This document shows, piece after piece, positions 1 through 8,072 of a DNA stretch of 64,000 bases. The DNA lies in the NCBI RefSeq assembly GCF_004959775.1, contig NZ_SJZG01000005.1, positions 1-64,000 of the forward strand, written 5' to 3'. Origin of the DNA: Agromyces sp. H66 (GTDB lineage Bacteria; Actinomycetota; Actinomycetes; Actinomycetales; Microbacteriaceae). The notes below the pieces were generated by a model. It was not told the DNA's origin. It did not search any database and was given only the letters and a program-made list of their open reading frames with translations. Position 1 is the stretch's first letter, and the number at the start of each line of letters is the position of its first letter. Both the position numbers and the translations under genes were made by a program.

Positions 1-1197
1 GGGCGGGTCGCCGATGTGGCCCGCCATCGAATCGCCGCCCGGTGCCGCCGTGTCGGGCGCGGCGTCGCGCGGTGTCGCGAGCGGGGTCTCGCCGATGAGC
101 GGCGCGGCCCCGGGCGGCTCCGACGCCGCGCTCGGCGGCGGCTGCTCGATCGGCGGCTCGTCGGCGACGTGCCGCTGCATCGACGCGGGCTCGGGCGAGC
201 CGGACGCGTCGCCCGCCGGAGGGGCCGCCCCGCCCGCGTCGGGCGCCGCGGACGACGCCGCGGTCGGCATCGCCGCCGACGTCCCGGCCGGCGCAACGGT
301 CGGCGTCCGACCCGACGTCGCTCGGCGGACGGCATCGACCCCATCCGTCGACGCGGTGCGCTGCAGCGGGTGCGACGGGAGCGGGGCGCCGAGTCCGACG
401 CGTCTCGGCGTCGGCGCGGCGGGCGCCGCGTCGGCCCGACCCGGTGTCGCGCCGCCCGCGCCGTCGCTCCCGACCGTCGGCGAGGTGGAGCGCTGCAGGG
501 TCGGCCGCACGAGCGGCGCCGGTGAACCCGCCGGCGCCGACGGGTGCGGCGGGTTCGCGGGCCGGGACGCGTTCGTCTCCGGCGTGGCCGATACGGCCTC
601 CACGGCCGCCGACGCAGGCTCGTCCACCGGCCCGCCGTGCGGTGCCTCGTCGCCGTCGGGAACGAACGCGTCCTCACCGGCGACCCCGGCGACCGCCGGC
701 CCCTCCCCGACCGGGCCCTCCCCGACCGGGCCCTCCTCGACCACCGGGCGCTCCTCGACCGGCGACTCCTCGGACACGTCCGGCCTCTCGAACGACGCCG
801 GGCCCGCGGCATCCGTCGCCCGCTGCACCCGAGCTCCCGTCGACGCCGCGGCGCGACCCGGTCGCAGCGCCAGGTCCGCGGCGACCGCGCGCTGCACGGG
901 CGCTCCGAGCGCACCGCCGTCGACCGCGACCGTGCCCGCCGGCGCCCCGTCGTCGACGAGGTGGCCCATGCTGCCGAGCGACGACGGCACCGTGCGCGTC
1001 GGCAGCGTCGAGACGAACGCCGGCCGCAACACGGCCGGCGGGGCATCCGAGACCTGTCGCTGCAGCGGCGGCAGGAACGCCCAGCCCGCGGGCGGCACCG
1101 GCGGCGGGACATCCGGAGCTGCGGCCGTCGACGGCGACTCACGGGGAGCCGCGGCATCCGACCGCCGCTCCTCCGATCGCTGCCACGGCCAGCGCAT
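1..1197 (-). CDS. Pro/Ala-rich eCIS-associated protein with repeated QR motifs (partial, C-terminus off the left edge)
   Basis: The frame is open from an ATG at 1197 to the window edge, giving 399 residues without a stop. The protein is low-complexity, rich in Ala, Pro, Gly and acidic residues, and probably disordered. A short element [LVM]QR recurs six times (residues 45, 101, 124, 234, 278 and 340), e.g. PLQRQV, PVQRAV, RVQRAT. An acidic stretch near residues 150-170 contains a duplicated GPVGE unit. It starts 3 bases after the DUF6760 stop, so it belongs to the eCIS operon. Pro-rich proteins with similar QR elements occur in other actinobacterial eCIS loci (recollection, not checked). Function unknown; it could be a particle accessory protein or a payload carrier. 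The opposite strand is also open here, but that is a GC-driven shadow. Confidence 0.72.
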   Translation of the reverse strand, partial: MRWPWQRSEERRSDAAAPRESPSTAAAPDVPPPVPPAGWAFLPPLQRQVSDAPPAVLRPAFVSTLPTRTVPSSLGSMGHLVDDGAPAGTVAVDGGALGAPVQRAVAADLALRPGRAAASTGARVQRATDAAGPASFERPDVSEESPVEERPVVEEGPVGEGPVGEGPAVAGVAGEDAFVPDGDEAPHGGPVDEPASAAVEAVSATPETNASRPANPPHPSAPAGSPAPLVRPTLQRSTSPTVGSDGAGGATPGRADAAPAAPTPRRVGLGAPLPSHPLQRTASTDGVDAVRRATSGRTPTVAPAGTSAAMPTAASSAAPDAGGAAPPAGDASGSPEPASMQRHVADEPPIEQPPPSAASEPPGAAPLIGETPLATPRDAAPDTAAPGGDSMAGHIGDPP

Positions 1198-1200
1198 GGC

Positions 1201-1359
1201 TCACCGTCCTTCGCTGAGCCGGGTGTTGATCGCCGCGATCTCGTGCACGTACCGCAGGCGCTGCGCGTGCTCCATGTCGAGGATGTCGTCGAGCGACCAG
1301 TGGAAGTGGTAGGCGACGTACGCGACCTCCTCATGGATGCGGTCGGCCGAGTACGTCAT
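1201..1359 (-). CDS. DUF6760 family small eCIS protein
   Basis: This 52-residue protein begins MTYSADRIHEEVAYVAYHFHW and ends in a charged helix, and resembles the DUF6760 proteins found in eCIS operons. The ATG at 1359 is chosen because it is preceded by a GGGGGA-type ribosome site and overlaps the upstream stop in an ATGA arrangement; a longer reading from 1410 has only an Arg/Pro-rich, shadow-like extension. It lies between the tail-assembly gene and the Pro/Ala-rich gene. In Photorhabdus PVC operons a similarly tiny gene (pvc6) follows the tube gene, so this may be its positional counterpart (inference). The His/Trp/Tyr-rich core suggests a small structural or chaperone role. Confidence 0.75.
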   Translation of the reverse strand: MTYSADRIHEEVAYVAYHFHWSLDDILDMEHAQRLRYVHEIAAINTRLSEGR

Positions 1360-1838
1360 GATTCCCCCAGGCGCCCGCCGGCGAGGTCGGCGGTGAACCG
1401 GTGCGAGCACTCGGGGCAGGTCACCGCGATGCGGGTGTGGCCCTCGGCGTTGATGCGGCGGTAGAAGTCCTGCAGGAACGCGACATCCGACGCGAACATG
1501 TTCTCGATCACCGAACCGTCGATGGTGCCGAGGGTGCCGAGCGAGGTGATCACCCGGCCGAGCAGCACGACCGTCGTGAACGCGGGGTTCTCCTGCACTC
1601 GGGCGTCGTAGAGCGGCAGCAACTCGTCGCGCGCCGTGGCGAGGCGCATGACGCCCCGCCGGTGCACCGTGCCGTCGGGGCCGACGTAGCCGCGCGGCAG
1701 CTCGAAGGCGAACTCGGTGCGCATGACGCCGTCGTCGGCGGCGGATGCCTCCGCGCCGGGCGCGCCCGCCGAGCCCGCCGCTCCCGCCGCCGGATCGGGC
1801 TGCCCGCTCGGCCGCGTGGCGAGCACCCGCTGCATCAC
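1356..1838 (-). CDS. eCIS phage-tail assembly protein
   Basis: A protein of 160 residues. After a Gly/Ala/Pro linker (about residues 10-36), the core MRTEFAFELPRGYVG...GTVHRRGVMRLAT matches a family often annotated as phage tail assembly or baseplate assembly protein next to eCIS tube genes. The C-terminus carries CPEC plus a downstream His (CPECSHRF), possibly half of a metal site. GTG at 1838 overlaps the tube stop (GTGA); an ATG directly follows as the second codon, so either could be used. It is translationally coupled to the tube gene and to DUF6760. A role in baseplate or tail-tube assembly is inferred from family and position. Confidence 0.7.
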   Translation of the reverse strand: MMQRVLATRPSGQPDPAAGAAGSAGAPGAEASAADDGVMRTEFAFELPRGYVGPDGTVHRRGVMRLATARDELLPLYDARVQENPAFTTVVLLGRVITSLGTLGTIDGSVIENMFASDVAFLQDFYRRINAEGHTRIAVTCPECSHRFTADLAGGRLGES

Positions 1839-2281
1839 GTCACCTCGGACTCGTCGAAGCAGACCGTGAACTTCTCGGTCGCCTGCTCGGTCGCGCCGGC
1901 CTTCAGCGAGTTGATCTCGACCGAGCGCACCCAGCAGTTGCGGAACTCGTACTTCTTGATGGTGCCGCCCTCGTAGTCGAGGAGCTCGACCGAGGCGTTC
2001 TTGCGGGCCCCCGCGACATCCCCCTTCATGACGACCTTGAGCCAGTCGGAGACGGTCTTGGAGTCGGTGAGTCCGCGCGTCACGGTGAACTCGCCCGTCT
2101 TCGCGCGGCCGATGAGCTGCCGGGCGACGTACTTGCCGTCGGCGAGCTGCTGTTTCAGTTCGATCTTGTCGACCTCGTTCTTCAGGCCCGAGACCTCGGT
2201 GACCTTCGGGATCTCGATGCCGTCGATGGTGACCTTGAACGCGTATGCCGGTGAGGAATCGAAGGCATCTGCGAGTGCCAT
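1835..2281 (-). CDS. Contractile-tail inner tube protein (gp19/Hcp-like)
   Basis: A protein of 148 residues, the usual length for T4 gp19-type tube proteins. It begins MALADAFDSSPAYAFKVTIDG, and the core (VTEVSGLKNEVDKIELKQ, then a conserved GRAKTGEFTVTRG block, then W...V.KGDVAGARKN and an NCWVRSVEINSLKAG block) is characteristic of eCIS/phage tube subunits that stack as hexamers inside the sheath. An AGGAGCTT ribosome site lies just before the ATG. It follows the sheath gene by 33 bases and overlaps the assembly gene downstream. Only one tube gene is visible; PVC-type systems have two, so a second may lie outside the window. Confidence 0.92.
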   Translation of the reverse strand: MALADAFDSSPAYAFKVTIDGIEIPKVTEVSGLKNEVDKIELKQQLADGKYVARQLIGRAKTGEFTVTRGLTDSKTVSDWLKVVMKGDVAGARKNASVELLDYEGGTIKKYEFRNCWVRSVEINSLKAGATEQATEKFTVCFDESEVT

Positions 2282-2314
2282 GTCAAGCTCCTGTTCTCGT
2301 GGGTTGGATCCGGA

Positions 2315-3874
2315 TCATTCGGTGACGAGGCTCGTGCCGCCCGAGAACTGCGACAGCTGGAAGACCACGAACTCGGCCGGCTTCACGGGGGCGACGCCGA
2401 TCTGGCAGACGACCTGGCCCGCGTCGATCACGTCGGCGGGGTTCGTCTCCTCGTCGCACTTCACGTAGAAGGCCTCGTCGGGCGAGCGCCCGAACAGGGC
2501 GCCCTTGCGCCACTCGCCGATGAGGAAGGCCGAGATCGACCGGCTGAGCTTGCCCCACAGCGCGGGGTCGTTCGGCTCGAAGACCGCGAACTGCGTCGCG
2601 TTCAGGATCGACTTCTCGAGGTAGTTGAAGAGCCGGCGGATGTTGATGTACCGCCACGCCGGGTCGCTCGAGAGCGTGCGGGCGCCCCAGACCCGCACCC
2701 CGCGACCCGGGAAGCTCCGGATGGCGTTGACGCCGATCGGGTTGAGCAGCTCCTGCTCGGTGCGGGTGAGCTGCGTCTGCGGCTCGACCGCACCGCGCAC
2801 GACCTCGTTCGCGGGCGCCTTGTGCACGCCGCGCTCGTTGTCGTTGCGTGCCCACACCCCGGCCATGTGACCCGACGGCGGGATGAACCGGTTCGTGCCC
2901 GACACCGGGTCGAGCACCTTGATCCACGGGTAGTAGAGCGCCGCGAACTTCGAGTCGTACCCGGCCTCGACCCGCCGCCACTGCGCGACGTCCTGCGCCG
3001 AAAGCTGGGGCGGCGCGTCGAGCACGGCCATCCGGTCGCCCATGAGCTCGCAGTGCGCGATGACCGCGAGCTGCACGGCCTTCACCGTCTCGAGGTCGAT
3101 CGCGCCCTGCTCGAACGCCGCCATCAGGTCGGGCACGGCGACCATCGTCACCTCCTCGACCTCCTCGAGGCCGCTGAATCCGGTGCGATCGGCGGAGTCG
3201 CCGATGTAGTTCTCCGCCCCGATGTCGTCGAGCACGATGGGCTGCTCCTCGGGCTCGGGCACCACGAGGTCGAACGTGCCGTTTCGGGGCTTCAGCCCGG
3301 ACGACGCCGGGTCGGCCTCCTCGACCGTCACGAGCTTCGACTCGGCGAGCTTGGTCAGCACGAACTGCGGGCTGTCGGGCTTCGCCGAGACGTTGTCGTA
3401 CACCTCGGGCGAACGGCCCTCGACCCTGACGGTGACCTTGAACGCGCCCTCCTCGGGCGACTCCGTCTCGGGGTCGCCGATCTCGACCTTGATCGGCTTC
3501 GCGTTCGGCGAGGCGTTCTTCGCCGTGAACACGTAGTTGCCGATCTGGGCGGTCTGCGGGCCGGCCGCGAGCTGCTTCGGCTCGCGCTTGCCGCCCCGCC
3601 TGGTGGCGGGCGCGGTGCCGATGCGCACGACGTAGCAGTTGCCGCCGCCGTTCAGGAAGTACCCGTAGACGGCGTAGGCCAGGTAGGCGCCCTCGTACAG
3701 CCCGCCGAACTTCTCGACGAACTGGGTCCAGTTCGACACGAGCGTCGGCTGGTTCTCGGGTCCCTTCGGCGCGATGCCGATGAATGCGGCGACCGCGGTG
3801 CCGACGCCCTCGATCGGCCGCGTCGCGGCGTCGATCTCCTGCACGTACACACCGGGTGAAAGGTAGGTGGGCAT
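2315..3874 (-). CDS. Contractile tail sheath protein
   Basis: A 519-residue phage-tail-sheath family protein. The N-terminus PTYLSPGVYVQEID and the C-terminal block (LIGEWRKGALFG through VKCDEETNP, ending QLSQFSGGTSL) are sheath hallmarks; a variable, surface-exposed region lies around residues 100-240. The sheath contracts to drive the tube into the target. The ATG at 3874 has an AAGGAG ribosome site. The 156 bases upstream, to the stop of the large effector-like gene, contain no ORF and are long enough for a separate promoter, which would allow the abundant sheath and tube to be made at higher level than the genes before them. Confidence 0.94.
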   Translation of the reverse strand: MPTYLSPGVYVQEIDAATRPIEGVGTAVAAFIGIAPKGPENQPTLVSNWTQFVEKFGGLYEGAYLAYAVYGYFLNGGGNCYVVRIGTAPATRRGGKREPKQLAAGPQTAQIGNYVFTAKNASPNAKPIKVEIGDPETESPEEGAFKVTVRVEGRSPEVYDNVSAKPDSPQFVLTKLAESKLVTVEEADPASSGLKPRNGTFDLVVPEPEEQPIVLDDIGAENYIGDSADRTGFSGLEEVEEVTMVAVPDLMAAFEQGAIDLETVKAVQLAVIAHCELMGDRMAVLDAPPQLSAQDVAQWRRVEAGYDSKFAALYYPWIKVLDPVSGTNRFIPPSGHMAGVWARNDNERGVHKAPANEVVRGAVEPQTQLTRTEQELLNPIGVNAIRSFPGRGVRVWGARTLSSDPAWRYINIRRLFNYLEKSILNATQFAVFEPNDPALWGKLSRSISAFLIGEWRKGALFGRSPDEAFYVKCDEETNPADVIDAGQVVCQIGVAPVKPAEFVVFQLSQFSGGTSLVTE

Positions 3875-4030
3875 CCCGGACTCCTTCGCTGGATCACGTC
3901 TCTCCAGCGTCGGTCGCGGGATGTCGCGACGGGCAGTCTTTCGGTGCGTGCGGGTGGGTAGCCGTGGCTGCGCGATCGGGCACTGGGGGTTCCGGCCCGG
4001 CCCGCGCTCACCGATCAGCGTCGCCGTCCG

Positions 4031-7000
4031 TCATGGTCCGATCACGGAGTACCTGCTGCGAAGCTCACCGATCGACTGCGCCGTGGTCGGATACGGCCCC
4101 CTGTCGTATCTCCTGCCCCATTGGACGATCGCCAGTCGGAGGTCGGGGTTCTGGAGCATTCCGTGGAGCATGACCAGCTGGCCGGTGCAGCTGGGACACG
4201 GGCTGTGCGTCACGTTGATCTCGATGGTGCGGATCCGCTGCGTCCAGCCCGGGTCCTGAGCCAGCATGCGTCGAACCTGCGTGACCAGACGAGCTTCGGC
4301 GTGCGTTGCGGGAGCCTCGTCACCCGTGGCGCGAGTGACGAACTCCGCCCGTTGCTCCGTGTGCCGTTCGGCCTCCGGGCTCTCGAAGGCATGAGCACCC
4401 GTCTGCCCGGTGAGTTCGCTCTCGCTCGAGTCCAGGCCGTGGACGGCACGCGTGTCGACTCCCTTCGTGGTTCCGACGACCCCCACGGACCCGACCGGTG
4501 CGCTCCCGCCCTGCGTCGGATACGCCCGCTGTCCTGGCAGGCAATCGACCTCGAAGCGCGCGACGCACCTCACGCTTCCTGCCGCGACCTTGCCGCCGGG
4601 CGTGGTGTACTTCGGAACCTGCCCCGCGAGCTTCATGCGCTGGGTGTGCACCGCGTCGAAGAGTTCGATGAGACTCTCGGCGAACCGCCTCTGCCTGCTC
4701 TTCAGCGCGTTCTTCGCGACCGTCAGGTCCCTGACGTTGTCGAGCAGGGCCACGTCGTCGCGGACGGCCTCATACCTGGCTTGGGCGACACCGACGCGAG
4801 TGCGCAGATATGCCTTCTCCTTCTGTTCCTTGGGCGTCCTGGCCGGGAACTCGTCGATCTGCGCCACGTAGTGTCGCAGCAGGATGCTCGCCTCGGTCGG
4901 CGCGCTGGCGACCATGACCCGTCTCGCCCCGGCCTTCTCGATCCAGACCCGGTGCGATGCTCCGCCGGCCCTGAAGCCGAAGGCCCGTGGAATGGCAGCC
5001 GCCAGGTCGAGCAGCTTCGCCTTGCCCGCTTCGGCCTTCCCCTTCACCCACGCCTTGCCCGCCGCGACCTTCGCCTTGACCCTGGTCGAGATGCCCTTGA
5101 TGCCTCGGATGATCGGCCCCGCGAGCTTCAGCCCGGTCGTGATGACGAAATCTAGCGCCTTGTGCACGGGCTTCTGCAGCGCCTGGATGATCGAGCGGAT
5201 CTTCTCGCCGATGCCGCCGATGCCGAGCACGCTCGCGATGAACCCGATGAGGATCGGCACCATCTGTCCGAGTGCGTTCTCGATCCTGCCGACGACGGCC
5301 GAGACGTTGCCCTTGGCGATGTCGACGACCCCGTCGATGACGGTGTTCACGAACCGCGCGATGCGCTCGGCGTTGGTCACGAAGAACATGACGACGTCGT
5401 AGATGAGCTTGCAGGCCTTGATGAACGCGGCGGCCGGGTTCAGCAGGCTGATCAGCCAGGTGATGCCCGCGGTGATGATCCGCGTGATGACGAAGTCCTC
5501 GATCTGCTGCTGGATCATCGCCTTGATGTCGCCGATCTTCTCGACGAGCATCTCCCAGAGCCCCGCGACGCCCTGCGTGGCGATCACCTGGAAGATCTCG
5601 ACGCCCTTCTCGACCGCCGCCATCGCCCTCTCGCCGATCCGGCGCACGATCCGGCTCCGGATGTTCGCCCAGGTGAGTCCGAACACCGAGGCGAGCAGCT
5701 TGACCACGCCCTTGAGGTCGAAGGTGTCGGGAAGCTCGATGCCCGCGTCGCCGAGCTGCCCGAAGAGCCAGCCCAGGAGCCCCTTCTTCAGGTGGGCGGT
5801 GATGTTGGCGAAGAACCTCTCGATGCCGCCCTTGATCCCCGCGATGAGGTTGCCGAGGAATCCGACCGGGTCGCTCAGGATGTCCCCGACGACGGATGCC
5901 GCGCGCGCGAGCGCGTTCGAGAGCATCGCCGCGAGCTCCCGGATGGTGTTGATCACGGCCTTGATCGCGCCGATCGCCTTGTCGACGAGGCCCCGGTTCT
6001 CGGCCTGGAGCGCCTCGATCCGTTCGTCGAGTCCCTTCCGAGCCTCGACGTACTTCGTCGCGAGGGTGTCGACGACCTGGTTCTCCTTGTCCGTGACCTC
6101 GCCCTCGAGCTGCTCGAAGCGTTCGCCGATCTCGGTGGCGGCCTCCGACCCGACCTTCTGCAGGTCTCTGGGGAGCGATTTCACGTACGTCGCGATCTCG
6201 GCCCGACCCTTGGCGATGCGCAGCTTGGCGGCCTTGAGGTCGCCGCCGACGATGTCCGCGACGCGGGAGATCACGCCCTCCATCTGCGTGAGGTAGAGCT
6301 CACGACCGGCCTCGTAGAACTCGTTGACCTTGTCGGGCATGCCGAACAGCTTGTCCTTGGCCCAGCGCAGGCCGCCGAGCCATCCACCGTACCGGTCCTT
6401 CTTGTAGGCCGACATCTTGGCCGCGACGTACCGCTCGAACGCGGCCTTCGCCTTCGCCTCGCCCCGCTCGAACTCGGCCTCCACCTTCGGGTCGATGCCG
6501 TCGAGGATCTTCCTGACGTCGGCCTCGGTGGCGGTGAAGATGCTCTGGATCCTCGTGGTGACCTCGGCGCGCTTCTGCTCATCCTTGGTCTTCGCCCGCC
6601 CCTTGTCCGCGACGAGCCGGGCGAGCGCGGCGCCCTTCGCGCCCTGCATGCCCTGCACGCCCGTCGCGGTCACCGCGCCCGCGTGCGCCTTCCCCTGGGC
6701 GAGGGTCGCCTGCTCCTGCCGACGGTACTCCGCCGGCGCGGTCGCGGCATGGGCGGCCGCGGTGCGCTTGTCGGCGAGCGCTCCCTGGAACTCGGGTTCG
6801 CCCGACGTCGCGAGCTGCTCGTCGGTGACGTTCGCGTCGGCCATCTCCTGATCGACCTCGTGCCGACCTGCCTCCAGGTTGAGCTGCTCGGCCGGGGCGG
6901 GCTTCGGCACCGCCCCCGCCGCCGGGATCGAGGCGGTCGGGCCCGGATTCTCCTGCCCCATCGGGACGACGGGCTTGGCCACGGCCTTCGACTGGTCGGG

Positions 7001-8008
7001 CGGTGCCGCGGTCGCCGCGTCGATGTCGCGCGTCGACTCCTCCTTGCCCTGGGTCACGAGGCCCTTGACCTCGCCCTTGACATCGACGGCCTTGCCCGAC
7101 TTCGCGGCCTCGTCGGCCTCCTTCAGCGTCTTCGGCGACTTGGCTTCGATCGCGGACTTCACCGCGGCGATGAACGCCTTCTTGTCGAAGGTGCCGGGCT
7201 GCTGGGCATCCATCACGTCGACCTTGGCCGCCCTCGCCTGGCCGGCGAGGTCGTCAGTGGGCGGCAGCGCAGCAGCCTGCGCCTCCTTGGCCTTCGCGAC
7301 GGCGGGCGGATGCGCGCGCTTCGCGGCGGCGAATTTCTTCACACCGCCCTTGACCTTGGCGAACGCCGGGTCCTGCGCTGGGGTCACGCCGGCTGGCGGC
7401 ACCGGGGGCTGCAGCAGCTTCTCCGCGCCGAGCTTCGCCGCGGCCGGCGCCGCGCCCGCACCGATGGCCGTGGCCGCCTTCGCGGCGGCCGATTCGATCC
7501 CGGCCTTCGGCGGCAGGGCGCCCTTCGGCTTCGCTGCGGCGACCTTTCCGAGCGGTGAGACCGCCGCCACCTGCTTCGCCGGCGGCACCGGCTTCTTGGG
7601 AGCGACCGAGCCTGGGCCGAAACCGGTTCGCGTCACCGCGAGCGCGGAAGCCGGGGGTCTACGCCCCTCGAGATCGACCGGGATACCGACGGCCTTGGCC
7701 TGCTTCAAGCCCCGCTCGACCTCATCGACGTCGGGCTCGTCGCGCCTGAGCTGCCGGAGCGCCGCATCGATCTCGACACCGGCCCGCTCGCTCGGCCTCC
7801 TGACCTTCGCGGCGAGGAGGGCGCTGACGGCCGCGTTCCCGGCGTCGCGCTGCAGGGCGAGGAGGGCTCCGGCGTGGCCGGGCGCGTCACCGGGACTGTC
7901 GATCGCGCGGTGCCTTCCGGCGGCGAGGGCGTCCCTGATCGTGCCTCGAGCGACCGAGCGCCGTTCGGCTCGGGCGGGATCGAGGTTCGATGGTGACGTG
8001 ATGCTCAC
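4031..8008 (-). CDS. Large eCIS-associated protein with N-terminal LQRxAGN motif and C-terminal deaminase-like toxin domain
   Basis: A protein of 1325 residues starting at GTG (GGAAGGA upstream). Residues 52-65 read LQRDAGNAAVSALL, a motif repeated in the neighbouring DUF4157 protein. Residues about 70-400 are Ala/Pro/Lys-rich and probably disordered. Residues about 400-1010 are helical with amphipathic and hydrophobic stretches, including HLKKGLLGWLFGQLGD. From about 1016 a pre-toxin segment (SHRVWIEKAGARRVMVA) leads to the C-terminal domain. The end carries H1236-A-E1238 and P1270-C-P-S-C1274 (INVTHSPCPSCTGQLV), then a strand-like RLAIVQWG: the zinc-binding HAE/PCxxC signature of the cytidine-deaminase fold. 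By family logic it would deaminate a nucleobase in DNA, RNA or a nucleotide. It sits between DUF4157 and the sheath gene. No immunity-like small ORF is seen beside it, which suits a payload aimed at other cells. Substrate unknown. Confidence 0.82.
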   Translation of the reverse strand: MSITSPSNLDPARAERRSVARGTIRDALAAGRHRAIDSPGDAPGHAGALLALQRDAGNAAVSALLAAKVRRPSERAGVEIDAALRQLRRDEPDVDEVERGLKQAKAVGIPVDLEGRRPPASALAVTRTGFGPGSVAPKKPVPPAKQVAAVSPLGKVAAAKPKGALPPKAGIESAAAKAATAIGAGAAPAAAKLGAEKLLQPPVPPAGVTPAQDPAFAKVKGGVKKFAAAKRAHPPAVAKAKEAQAAALPPTDDLAGQARAAKVDVMDAQQPGTFDKKAFIAAVKSAIEAKSPKTLKEADEAAKSGKAVDVKGEVKGLVTQGKEESTRDIDAATAAPPDQSKAVAKPVVPMGQENPGPTASIPAAGAVPKPAPAEQLNLEAGRHEVDQEMADANVTDEQLATSGEPEFQGALADKRTAAAHAATAPAEYRRQEQATLAQGKAHAGAVTATGVQGMQGAKGAALARLVADKGRAKTKDEQKRAEVTTRIQSIFTATEADVRKILDGIDPKVEAEFERGEAKAKAAFERYVAAKMSAYKKDRYGGWLGGLRWAKDKLFGMPDKVNEFYEAGRELYLTQMEGVISRVADIVGGDLKAAKLRIAKGRAEIATYVKSLPRDLQKVGSEAATEIGERFEQLEGEVTDKENQVVDTLATKYVEARKGLDERIEALQAENRGLVDKAIGAIKAVINTIRELAAMLSNALARAASVVGDILSDPVGFLGNLIAGIKGGIERFFANITAHLKKGLLGWLFGQLGDAGIELPDTFDLKGVVKLLASVFGLTWANIRSRIVRRIGERAMAAVEKGVEIFQVIATQGVAGLWEMLVEKIGDIKAMIQQQIEDFVITRIITAGITWLISLLNPAAAFIKACKLIYDVVMFFVTNAERIARFVNTVIDGVVDIAKGNVSAVVGRIENALGQMVPILIGFIASVLGIGGIGEKIRSIIQALQKPVHKALDFVITTGLKLAGPIIRGIKGISTRVKAKVAAGKAWVKGKAEAGKAKLLDLAAAIPRAFGFRAGGASHRVWIEKAGARRVMVASAPTEASILLRHYVAQIDEFPARTPKEQKEKAYLRTRVGVAQARYEAVRDDVALLDNVRDLTVAKNALKSRQRRFAESLIELFDAVHTQRMKLAGQVPKYTTPGGKVAAGSVRCVARFEVDCLPGQRAYPTQGGSAPVGSVGVVGTTKGVDTRAVHGLDSSESELTGQTGAHAFESPEAERHTEQRAEFVTRATGDEAPATHAEARLVTQVRRMLAQDPGWTQRIRTIEINVTHSPCPSCTGQLVMLHGMLQNPDLRLAIVQWGRRYDRGPYPTTAQSIGELRSRYSVIGP

Positions 8009-8072
8009 CGTGTCCCGTCCTTCCCGGTCGAGCCCAGCTGCCCGGGCGGCGCGCCATGGCGGCGACCACGGC

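Noticed and set aside
14..1312. Long plus-strand ORF opposite the Pro/Ala-rich eCIS gene
   Set aside because: Composition (Gly/Ala/Ser, no motif) and position mark it as the GC-driven shadow of the minus-strand gene, which fits the operon and has QR motifs.
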